Assembly (NCBI GenBank): GCA_900088475.1
Contig: FLMG01000660.1
Coordinates: 1 to 30,824 of the forward strand
From: Hyphochytrium catenoides
Lineage: Eukaryota > Sar > Hyphochytriomycetes > Hyphochytriales > Hyphochytriaceae
Reading direction: 5' to 3'
Length of the DNA stretch: 30,824 bases
The translations under genes and the position numbers were made by a program. Each line of letters opens with the position of its first letter. The stretch's first letter is position 1. The notes under the pieces are model-generated. The model worked only from the letters and a program-made list of their open reading frames with translations, was not told the DNA's origin and made no database searches. This document shows, in pieces, positions 17,643 to 25,200 of the stretch.

Positions 17643-19378
17643 CTATAGATGAATTTCTGAAGGGCCACGCATTTTTGAACTCTTTTCAGACCATTTTCCA
17701 AAGTCTGGCTTTACAGTACTTAACCGACCTCGTGCTGCGGACCACTTGCAAAGATCCCCAATGACGTTCTCTACGATAACACGCTTTCTTTCAATACTTG
17801 AGTTGAAGGCAGCGCTGTTACTGCTGATATCCTCCCTTGCTGCACCCGTTAATCCCTTGACAGCCTTCCAAACCGTAGACATTCTTAGAGGAGTAACAAA
17901 TAAGGGATCGCCGTTCAAACCCTTGTCAGTTCCAAGCAGAGGTCTCTTCCAGTTTTACTTTGCGCGACGCTTGATACTAAAAGATTGCGACAAGGTCTGA
18001 GCATCTTCCCAACACGGCGTGCACTTCATATATCCACTTTCTCCCATCGGAGGAAACAATGACTGCTAGTTTGACTGCGTGAGCCTTGATATATCCCGAG
18101 TAGAATAAGGATATGTCCCTGTCCATCGGCTGGGGAACCAAATGATAGGTGCAGTCAACCCAGCCAGAAATAGGAAATCTCTTTGAGCACAAGTCATAGC
18201 TTCGATAGAAAAGTCGGCGTTATAGGCTAGCTTCTAAAGGGTTGGCTTAAATAACAAGAAGTCACCTCTAAGGCTCTCGAAAAGAATGTCTTCCATCTTG
18301 GCACAGCAGCAAGGTGACTGAAGGAAAACCCGTCAACGCCTGGATTGCTCTCGTTGACGTATGGTGGTTTAGGCGAATAAACGTGACCACGAGTAACACA
18401 GTTTGTAAGGAACGGCAGTTAAAAGTATGCAGCATCGTCCTATTCTGCTATTCTGGATTTCTGTCCTCTTCCGTACGTGGGAACGTTGTCAACATTCTTG
18501 AGCGTACCATGCAGTATCAGTGATAAAACTCTCCTATATCAACCCGGGCAAGGTATCTAGATGATGAGATGATGAGCAGATTGATTAGCGAAGAGCAGAC
18601 GAGGCGCCCAAGCAACAAAAAGCAGCAGCTGCACAACAGCAATGGGCTCGCATTGACCTAATATGGGTAACGGGTATAAGATCCATTGAGCGTAGAAATG
18701 GATCTGCTAAGAGATGTCGGTGTTGGAGTCTGCTTGAGGCCACAGCTGTGTGGACTACAAGCTGGCAAGCTTAACTACCCAAGTTTCAGCTCCAAGCTCC
18801 CAGTAGAAGCCGAGATATGAAGCAAACAAAATGTCCCTGTTTATATCTATGACTTATGGTCAGTACCCCGGAATACCTTCAGGACTGGCTGTTCTAGAGA
18901 GGGGTCTCTCTATTACTGAATATCTTAGGGTTTATTCGGAATAGTTGGCATAGTCAGATAGCTCTAGATTATGGGACCCCAGTTGGGCTTATGAGTAGAG
19001 CACTCTCATCTAATGACATTGTCCAAACATCCCATATAATCTAACAGTCGCAACGTTCCTTTCCTTCTAGATCCTCTTTCTCCTCTACTTATGGATAATG
19101 ATATCGCCATAAGGAAGTCATTGCAGTCCATACCATCCCTATCATTGATCTCAGCCAATCGGTGGATGACAACATGAGCAGCTACTCGAGGAGAGTGATA
19201 ATCCTCCCGATCCTCAAGTTTAACCACTAGCGCCACTAACTGTTTGATACACTCTCTTCCCAAAAAAAGATATCACTTTCTCATCTGTAGTGTCATTGTT
19301 ATCTGCTTCGCTATCGAGGCAGGTGGCGCCAACAAGTGCAAAGGCCAAGATGATGGCAGACAGCCAGGTCTCCTTCAT
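17643..19378 (-). pseudogene. Harbinger-like transposase, copy 2, interrupted by LTR B
   Basis: Read leftwards from an ATG at 19378, the N-terminus WLSAIILAFALVG is followed by HRLAEINDRDGMDCNDF, which aligns with HQLDGINGIDAANCDAF in copy 1. A solo LTR (18721-19046) is inserted immediately after RKGTLR. The sequence then continues with FPRTEEDRNPE, ALTGFSFSH, GWVDCTYHL (first Asp, codon 18154-18156), YSGYIKAHAVKLAVIVSSDG, GRCSDL, GTDKGLNGDPLFVTP (second Asp, codon 17925-17927) and ERKRVIVENVIGDLCKW (Glu, codon 17769-17771). The three catalytic acidic residues are kept, unlike copy 1, but stops and the LTR make it inactive. The overall match to copy 1 is clear though diverged. Confidence 0.82.
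18721..19046 (-). mobile_element. Solo LTR, family B, copy 6
   Basis: Full length, TGTTGGAGTCTG to ATATAATCTAACA. The flanks are GTCGG (18716-18720) and GTCGC (19047-19051), a duplication with one change. It interrupts transposase copy 2. Confidence 0.9.
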
Positions 19379-19538
19379 TGTCCTGCTCTCTCATGGGCTT
19401 GGTTAGCTCCACCTCCAGCGATATGAAATGTGTTCTGCTGGGCAGAGTCAGAGGTCAGAGAGGGAAGCGCGAACAACAAGGAAAGAAGAATAGACGACAG
19501 CAAAGAACTATGGAAGAAGCGACGGAGGAAGAAGAAAA
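19379..19538 (+). pseudogene. Possible gag fragment upstream of MITE
   Basis: A strongly basic then acidic reading, GQRGKREQQGKKNRRQQRT then MEEATEEEEN, leads to the MITE at 19541. Charged, Arg-rich sequence is common just before a Gag zinc knuckle, and one resumes after the MITE at about 19866. The link is inferred. Confidence 0.35.
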
Positions 19539-19540
19539 TA

Positions 19541-19863
19541 CCCGCGCGATTTTTTATTTCCAGCTTCTGAGAAGCAGCTCCTGGAGAGAGAGTATCTGAA
19601 TGACAGCAATACGCATTGATATAAACGTCTATTCGGTTTCCAGATTCAGACTGTCCACAGATTGAGAGGCGGGGATATGGGAAAAGACGATTTTCAAACA
19701 CAAATTGTCCGACTCGTGGGGGTTTTAGGATTGTCTGTCTACCAGCACAAGGCCGCTGACAGTCTATAGTCCCGTTAGCGGCTCGAAAGTTGGATTGTCC
19801 TTGAATTGTCTGTCTACCCGCACAACCCTAATGTTGGGGGAGGAATAAAAAAACCTGCGCGGG
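19541..19863. mobile_element. MITE with terminal inverted repeats and TA target duplication
   Basis: The left end CCCGCGCGATTTTTTATTTCC is the imperfect inverse of the right end GGAATAAAAAAACCTGCGCGGG. TA flanks both sides (19539-19540 and 19864-19865). The length is 323 bp with no coding. Internally ATTGTCTGTCTACC-GCACAA occurs twice (about 19733-19753 and 19806-19826). TA duplication is typical of Tc1/mariner-type elements. Confidence 0.65.
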
Positions 19864-19865
19864 TA

Positions 19866-20147
19866 GCAGGGCAGTGCGGCATTTGCCGGAGAAAGGGACA
19901 TAACAGCGCAGGCTGTTTTGAACTTGCCGAGAACGCTCCTCGCAGGCCAGCTGGCTTGAAGTCTTGCGTCCACTTGGGCAAGTTGCCATTGGTACAGGAG
20001 TCCAGTAAAGGCAAAACTCAGCAACTTAGTGCGCTCTTAGCTGCTCTTCTACCCTCCACTTCTTCTTCACTAGGAGATCTACCAGTTGACAATATTGAAT
20101 TGGGATTAGCCAATCGATATGCAAAATCTTCTGTCGACTCTAGTAAA
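19866..20147 (+). pseudogene. Gag zinc-knuckle fragment
   Basis: The frame carries CGICRRKGHNSAGC (19876-19917), an exact CX2CX4HX4C retroviral-type knuckle, here the best preserved in the window. After it come Pro/Ser-rich residues (LLPSTSSSLGDLPVDN). CCHC knuckles of Gag bind packaged RNA. The frame ends at a TGA formed at the start of LTR D (20148), and the 5' side is cut by the MITE. It is probably copia gag; a Ty3-type gag cannot be excluded. Confidence 0.7.
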
Positions 20148-20438
20148 TGATAAATGTATGGGATTCGGAGACAATTATATTATGAGTTCCTGCTCGGTTT
20201 ATAAGCCAGAAATGTAGTCTCTAGATTGTGGGACCCTATTGGTTTTAGGATCCGGAATACTGCTGATTCCTAATAGAGAGTACCTGTTTTCCCCTAGTAT
20301 TAAGCCATAGATAACATTAGAGTCCACTTCTTCCTTCATATCTCTGTTTCTACTTGGAGTTTGAGGTTGTAACTTGGACGGTTGGTCTGGTACATCTTAG
20401 TCCTATAAAATAAGACTCAGATAGTCCATACGTCAACA
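20148..20438 (+). repeat. LTR, family D, copy 2
   Basis: It reads TGATAAATGTATGGGATTCG to CATACGTCAACA, the reverse of 8332-8629. The flanks GTAAA (20143-20147) and GTGAA (20439-20443) differ by one base, consistent with an aged 5-bp duplication, so it is probably a solo LTR inserted in the gag fragment. Confidence 0.75.
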
Positions 20439-20988
20439 GTGAATCCCTTACCCTAGCTTCTATCCAGCAGGCTGCAGCGAAGGCAGAAGAAATGGTTGCT
20501 AAACAGCGGATGCTCCAGTCACATTATTACTGGAGATCAATCACTCTTTCCCTCTTTCGTACCTGTTGACCCTCTTCCTCTCTTTACCTCTGGCAACCGG
20601 CCAGGTTGCCGTGGGAAAGAAAGCATACTTATCCCTGCTGACAATAAAGCTACCACTACTCCTCTCTAGCTGCCGAGTGTGCATTAATCCTCCTCATGCA
20701 CCAGGCTTTCCCAAGCATCTTCTCTCTATTGGGCAATACATCCAAGAACTCTCCAGATGAAGCAGTGTTATTTACCTCAAATGGAGCTCCAACGAACAAT
20801 CCGGGCAAGATCAGCTGACATCAAGATCAAGTATCAAGATCCAAATCGGAACTTGGAAGACCACCCATCCCTGGACCCGAGGAACAACCAGCTTCAAGGT
20901 GAACTTTAACTGAGACTTATCTTCAAGTTGAACTTCAACTTAGACAACTTCAAGTTGAACTTCATCTTGTGCGACTTCAAATTCACCT
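20439..20988. other. Unassigned; TTCAAGTTGAA-type repeats at right end
   Basis: The left part reads in places like coding (SIQQAAAKAEEMVAKQRM, about 20459-20512) and may continue the gag fragment. From about 20894 to 20988 a motif like ACTTCAAGTTGAACTTCA recurs with variations, and it resumes after the nested LTR at 22261 (CAACTTCAACTTCAACTC). Confidence 0.4.
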
Positions 20989-21128
20989 TAGGCTGTTGTG
21001 TGATGCAATGCTCGTTGTCAGTAATCACTCTCTATACACACCTAGCTCTCAGGGGCATAGTCGTTCCCGGTATAAACTGTGTTATGGGTGAAGAGAGATG
21101 CGAGGAGAATTCCCTGATCTCAAGAATG

Positions 21129-21452
21129 TGTTGGATTTGTATGGGATGATTGGACAATGTCATTAGCTGAGAGTGCTCTACTTATAAGCCCAACTGGGGT
21201 CCCATAATCTAGAGCTATCTGACTATGCCACTATTCCGAATAAACCCTAAGATATCCTGTCATAGAGAAGTCCCTGTCTAGAACAGTCAGTCTTGAAGGT
21301 ATTCCGGGGTGATGACCATAAGCTATAGATATAAACAGGGACATTTCGCTTGCTTCATATCTCGGCTTCTACTGAGAGTTTGGAGCTGAAACTTGGGTTA
21401 GTTAAGCTTGCCAGCTTGTAGTCCACTATAGCTGTGCCCTCAGACTCCAACA
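21129..21452 (+). mobile_element. Solo LTR, family B, copy 7, TSD GAATG
   Basis: Full length, TGTTGGATTTGTATGGG to CAGACTCCAACA. GAATG stands at 21124-21128 and 21453-21457. A TATAAAC box is at 21330-21336. It is inserted in LTR E copy 4. Confidence 0.93.
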
Positions 21453-21611
21453 GAATGAGCAAAGGACTTTGTTAGGAAGAGGATGGGACGAGGCGCGGAT
21501 TGATCAGCAGAGCACCAAGAGAGACATTCATAGTCATTTCACAGATTATTCATCAGCAAGTCCCTTTGTTATCGATTCATCTACACGTCATCAACATGTA
21601 CCTCTGCTAAA

Positions 21612-21867
21612 TGTTGAACTGTGATTGACGCTGAAGCCAAAAAGTGTACAGCGGACGACGCAGAGGGGAAGAACCCCTGGTATAAAAACAAAACCGAGAT
21701 TAGTTAAAGTGTACGTTTGGTGTACGGTGCATACTGGTTAGGGTGTCGGCATCAAAGACAGAGGTCCTGGGTTCGAATCCCGGAGCGTAGAAAACTTTTC
21801 TCCGGTATATCCAGACATCCCCCAATATTAGTTCAAAGTGCTCACCATCCAATGATAAAATCTAACA
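21612..21867 (+). repeat. 5' LTR of TRIM copy 2
   Basis: It has a TATAAAAA box at 21681-21688, about 41 bases before the tRNA-like module, and an AGGGG/CCCCT hairpin at 21664-21678. It differs from the 3' LTR mostly upstream of the tRNA-like module. Confidence 0.92.
21722..21791 (+). ncRNA. tRNA-like module in 5' LTR
   Basis: It is 70 bases. The acceptor-like strands GTACGGT and AGCGTAG pair at most positions; the 3' LTR copy has GTAC and pairs better. A D-arm-like ATAC/GTGT stem encloses TGGTTAGG. The T arm is CTGGG-TTCGAAT-CCCGG, with B box GGTTCGAATCC (21770-21780). The anticodon arm is about two bases short and does not fold. CTTTTC follows at 21794-21799 as a possible Pol III terminator. 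It looks like a tRNA-derived promoter or primer mimic, not a decoding tRNA. Confidence 0.75.
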
Positions 21868-21885
21868 TGGTGTACGCTCAGAGCG
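21868..21885 (+). promoter_or_regulatory. Primer-binding site of TRIM copy 2
   Basis: TGGTGTACGCTCAGAGCG directly abuts the 5' LTR. Its first 12 bases are the reverse complement of GAGCGTACA plus CCA, the 3' end of the element's own tRNA-like module. Copy 1 (9810) matches over 14. Confidence 0.8.
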
Positions 21886-21982
21886 ATTCAACTCGGGCAA
21901 TATATTGAGTAATTCGGTTCTGTGACCACGGATGACCATCACAGTTCCATTTGAATCTAGAGCTTACAGAGTTCTCTAGTTT

Positions 21983-21991
21983 CCGGGGGAG
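21983..21991 (+). promoter_or_regulatory. Polypurine tract of TRIM copy 2
   Basis: CCGGGGGAG immediately precedes the 3' LTR, the expected site for plus-strand priming. Confidence 0.8.
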
Positions 21992-22242
21992 TGTTGAACT
22001 GTGATCGACGCTGAAACCAAAAAGTGTGCAGCGGACGACGCAGAGGGAAAAACCCTGGTTATAAACAAAACCGAGATTAGTTATGGTGTACGTTTGGTAT
22101 GGTGCATACTGGTTAGGGTGTCGGCATCAAAGACAGAGGTCCTGGGTTCGAATCCCGGAGCGTACAAAACTTTTCTCCGGTATATCCAGACATCCCCCAA
22201 TATTAATACAAAGTGCTCACCATCCAATGATAAAATCTAACA
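21992..22242 (+). repeat. 3' LTR of TRIM copy 2
   Basis: It matches the 5' LTR throughout. From GGTGCATACTGG to CGGAGCGTA (22101-22164 against 21726-21789) the two are identical, while the upstream part has several substitutions and small indels. Confidence 0.92.
22097..22166 (+). ncRNA. tRNA-like module in 3' LTR
   Basis: The acceptor GTATGGT/AGCGTAC pairs at six of seven positions (one G-T), with discriminator A. The B box GGTTCGAATCC is perfect and is followed by AAAACTTTTC. Same anticodon-arm defect as the 5' copy. Confidence 0.75.
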
Positions 22243-22260
22243 CTAAATTTCATCATAGGC

Positions 22261-22544
22261 AACTTCAACTTCAACTCTAAGTAACTTTCGGACAAGACAG
22301 ACCCCCACCCGATAACAGAAGGGATTGAAAATTTTCGAAGGTTCCAAATTTTCAGCCCAATTATTGCCGGAATATTTACAAAATGTTCAAAGATAATTGC
22401 AAGCAAATTTTGAACTTATCGATAATCTCGGCATAGTTATTGGGGCTTTTCAAAGTTTGGAGAAAAGTTGAAGGTGAAGCTGTACCGAATATAGGGAAGG
22501 GGAAGAGGCAAGGGCAGAACCCCCCATCTCTGCGCCATGAGCAC
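22261..22544. other. No recognisable gene; leader upstream of gag
   Basis: It begins with CAACTTCAACTTCAACTC, continuing the repeat interrupted at 20988. The remainder is AT-rich and unassigned, and could include the lost 5' LTR or leader of the gag element that follows. Confidence 0.4.
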
Positions 22545-23405
22545 AGAGATGAAGGAACCATGGTCCGTCACCAAGCTACAAGGCAGGGAAGACTATCCCA
22601 TGTGGAGTGAGAAGAAGACAGCATGTCTAAGTAAGGTCAATACCCTCGCAGCTCATATTCATCCACAAGCCGAAGACTAGCCAAAAAGGCAGAAGATTTA
22701 CTGGACTGGGAGCTAAAAGATGACCAAGCGCACAGCGGAATTCTGTTGAATTCTGTTGTGTATCGAAGACAAACTTATCGCAGCCATCAGAGGGATGTCC
22801 ACCAGACCAGCATGGGTCAAGCTTCAACAAATGGAAAGTCGCAGCGTCGACAATGTAGTTACCACCAGAATGGGGTGGGGTACCTTATCAACAAACAAGA
22901 GGATGTTACCACCCTTCCAGCTTTCCTTGCAGAACCATGACGCAAGTGGGACCTCATCGAGGAGATGATGCAAATGAACGGTTTTAAGGACAAGCTGCGT
23001 ATGATTGGGATCCTGATGAATCAATCTACCAGACTCTTTGAAGGCCGCAGTGGACGTTTTTCAACTCCAAGGGACAGGAAAACTGACAACTGACCAGCTG
23101 GAGGAGTATCTGATGAATGAAGTACATCGTCAGCAAGCTTGGGGTACTCGAACAGCTAACAAGCAAGATGACTCGGGGATCAAGCACGTCGATGCCAACA
23201 CACTTGCGTCCCCTACTACAAACCCAAACAAGGAGCAGCCACAGCTCAACATCTGTCCCCGTTATCATTGGCCGGGGAAGACACAAACGCGGAGCGTGCT
23301 GGGACTAGCAAAGAATGTACATCTTCGTCCATCATCGTCCCTCAACCACTTCGAAAGGGAAAAAAAAAGTACCCCCCCGAGTCAACCGCCTTATTTGCAG
23401 CGTTA
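22545..23405 (+). pseudogene. copia gag remnant, longest copy
   Basis: Starting near an ATG at 22537, the reading KEPWSVTKLQGREDYPMWSE (22556-22615) fits the N-terminus of copia Gag (KL-G-NY--W pattern). After a stop and frame changes, EDKLIAAIRGMSTRPAWVKL appears. Then KWDLIEEMMQMNGFKDKLRM (about 22946-23005) and LEEYLMNEVHRQQAWGTRT lead to the knuckle region CPRYHWPGKTQ, where the second Cys has become Tyr and other ligands are lost. It is homologous to 4030-4741 and 30285-30824 and extends further 5' than either. No protease follows; the sequence decays after 23405. Confidence 0.72.
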
Positions 23406-23540
23406 ATCCATTCCTTGGACTCTACCGAAAAGACTAAGCTTAGGTAGACGTAGGGGCGATGATGAAGGAATGGGAATTTAATGAAGCTCCGTCTGTGTAG
23501 TTAGAGCTCTAAGTAAGACCATTTTGCACACAAATAATCC

Positions 23541-23800
23541 TTCAAGCTCCAAACTCCCAGTAAAAGCCGAGATATCAAGCAAACGAAGTGTTCCTGTTTA
23601 TATCTATGGCTAATGCTCAGTACCCCTGAATACCTTTAGGACTGACTGTTGTGGACAAGGATATCTCTACGACCGAATATCTTGGGGTTTATTTGGAATA
23701 GTTGGAAATACGGAACAGATTGTGGGACCCAGCTGGGCTTATAAGTAGAGCACTCTTCTCAACTAATGATATTGTCCTATCATCCCATACAAATCCAACA
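23541..23800 (-). repeat. LTR, family B, copy 8 (truncated)
   Basis: It lacks the first 60 or so bases (TGTTGGAGTC...) and starts at AGCTCCAAACTCCCAGTA. It ends normally at ACAAATCCAACA. It has the same order of blocks as the complete copies, with more decay. Confidence 0.82.
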
Positions 23801-24213
23801 GTTTCATCCGATATCGTAATGAAGCACAATATCTAAGCCGGGAGCTTACTGGTCATTCCATGACGGATAAAGGAAAGATCAAAACGTCTGTTCCATCCCC
23901 TTCGCCCATCGATGTAATACCGCAGTGGTAGTAGCAGGCCAAAGTGACCAAACCCTGAGGATCTCAGTTCAAATCTGGAAACCCAGAGGTTTACTTTATG
24001 CTTCCACGCATCATCACCAGGTTTCCGCCCCATACGATTTTCAATACAGTGAAAGTCTTAAATATTGTACTACTCAGTAGTAATAGATTAGCCTGTCAAA
24101 CAGACGGCCACACGCCTCCTGAAGGATAGTCCTCACATCGTCCACCACTACGTCGAAGCGCTGAGAATTTATGCACCTCTCCTGTAAAATGGACCTGTTT
24201 GCGAGATGTTGGC
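23801..24213. other. No recognisable gene
   Basis: The minus-strand frame running into LTR E reads RSILQERCINSQRFDVVVDD and RTILQEACGRLFDRL (about 24186 to 24085), which is coding-like and may be gag-derived, but I cannot assign it. The rest shows nothing. Confidence 0.3.
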
Positions 24214-24566
24214 TGATGAGATTACAGAGCTCGGTGGCGATGCCTGAAGCTTCTATATGAGTACAATCTAGATGAAAGGATAACAAAGGGACCGGGTAGT
24301 GATATATGATTGAGATTTTATGAATCAATGAGTCATGACGTCGATTTGATTTGCTTGCTCTCTATATCTATTGCCGTCCCAGCTTCCCTCATCATCTCTC
24401 TTTCCTGCGCTGCCCCGACGTTCACAAGGAAGAGTTAATGGAATTCTTCTCCTCACACCTCTCTTTCCCGTAAAACATGCGTACCCGGAACGTCTATGTC
24501 CCTGAGAGCTAGGTGTGTATAGAGAGTGACTACTGTACTACTGACAACGAGCATTGTAGCACAACA
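24214..24566 (-). repeat. LTR, family E, copy 2 (most complete)
   Basis: On the minus strand it runs from TGTTGTGCTACAATGCTCG to CTCTGTAATCTCATCA, 353 bp. It is preceded on that strand by a purine tract, AAGGGAG, as a 3' LTR would be. Same orientation as copy 1 (413-738). Confidence 0.8.
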
Positions 24567-25032
24567 CTCCCTTGCATACCTAGCTTCTCTGGATCATCAG
24601 TGTTGACGGTCAAATTAACCCACCTAATCGTCGGTCTCACTCACTCTCTCCCCCTCAGACGAAGCTAGGTGACCCTAACCATGACTCAATATGGCTCCTT
24701 TGTCGGCCTCCTTACAGTCGTCCAGATCTCCAAAACTCCACATTAGTCTGCGGAGAACCTTGTTATTATGTCAATTCTTCTTTGAAATTTTTGACGAAGA
24801 TAAACTCTAAACTCTTCTTGGTCATTCGTAACCTTGAAACATTTCATGGTGGTGATCTGTTCTTGCTTGCCAAGAAGCGATAGGTCAATTGATGGTTTCT
24901 GGAGAGAATCCTTGTTTTTTGTTGATAGTTCTGGAATCACTCCTTGTTGCTGTTGCTGGAACCAATTTTTGCCGATAGGCTTGGTTGACGCCTCGAGTCA
25001 CTTGCGAGCAACGGTAGCTTTGTATGGGCAGT
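24567..25032 (-). pseudogene. Unassigned minus-strand coding-like remnant
   Basis: The CTCTCTCCCCCTCAGACGAAG string at 24644-24664 matches the RNase H tail and purine tract of the 8630-9246 remnant (8633-8653), so a copia 3' end lies here. Further upstream, the minus-strand frame from about 24990 to 24743 reads GKNWFQQQQQGVIPE, then LGKQEQITTMKCFKVTNDQE and YLRQKFQRRIDIITRF, compositionally protein-like. I do not recognise it. Confidence 0.35.
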
Positions 25033-25097
25033 AAAAAGCGCGTATGTGGAACTTGTTAAGTAACTAAAAAGTGCGTATGTGGAACTTGTTAAGTAAC
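25033..25097. repeat. Tandem duplication, about 32 bp, two units
   Basis: AAAAGCGCGTATGTGGAACT... and AAAAGTGCGTATGTGGAACT... follow each other, each ending TTGTTAAGTAACT, with a single C/T difference in the shared part. Confidence 0.92.
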
Positions 25098-25138
25098 TGA
25101 GCTATTAATTAGTCTTTATTAGGTTCTCCACTAAAGCG

Positions 25139-25200
25139 CTATCATAGCTCAGGCTTGCAGGGAAGTGATAGCGCAGGATCCAGCCTTGGGCTGCATTTTT
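25139..25200. repeat. GC-rich hairpin module, second copy
   Basis: The GCGCTATCA/TGATAGCGC inverted pair (25136-25144 and 25168-25176) encloses CTCAGGCTTGC. Then GATCCAGCCTTGGGCTGCAT follows, related to 10469-10545 and block a. Confidence 0.5.

Larger units (their letters stand above)
21612..22242 (+). mobile_element. Complete TRIM-like element, family C, copy 2, TSD CTAAA
   Basis: It is 631 bp: 5' LTR 21612-21867 (256 bp), internal domain 21868-21991 (124 bp) and 3' LTR 21992-22242 (251 bp). Both LTRs run TGTTGAACTGTGAT to GATAAAATCTAACA. A primer-binding site starts at the first base after the 5' LTR, and a polypurine tract CCGGGGGAG ends at the base before the 3' LTR. CTAAA flanks both sides (21607-21611 and 22243-22247). 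No protein is encoded, so mobility must depend on enzymes from another element. Each LTR carries a tRNA-like module. Confidence 0.92.
20994..22255 (+). mobile_element. Solo LTR, family E, copy 4, with two nested insertions and TSD TAGGC
   Basis: The LTR begins TGTTGTGTGATGCAATGC and ends TTTCATCA. TAGGC occurs at 20989-20993 and 22256-22260. Removing the two younger insertions (21129-21452 and 21612-22242 with their 5-bp duplications) leaves about 297 bases that align with the other E copies. Confidence 0.85.

Noticed and set aside
21722-21791. A genuine decoding tRNA gene
   Set aside because: The anticodon arm is about two bases short and cannot pair, the base before the putative anticodon is not T, and the sequence repeats inside both LTRs of a mobile element.
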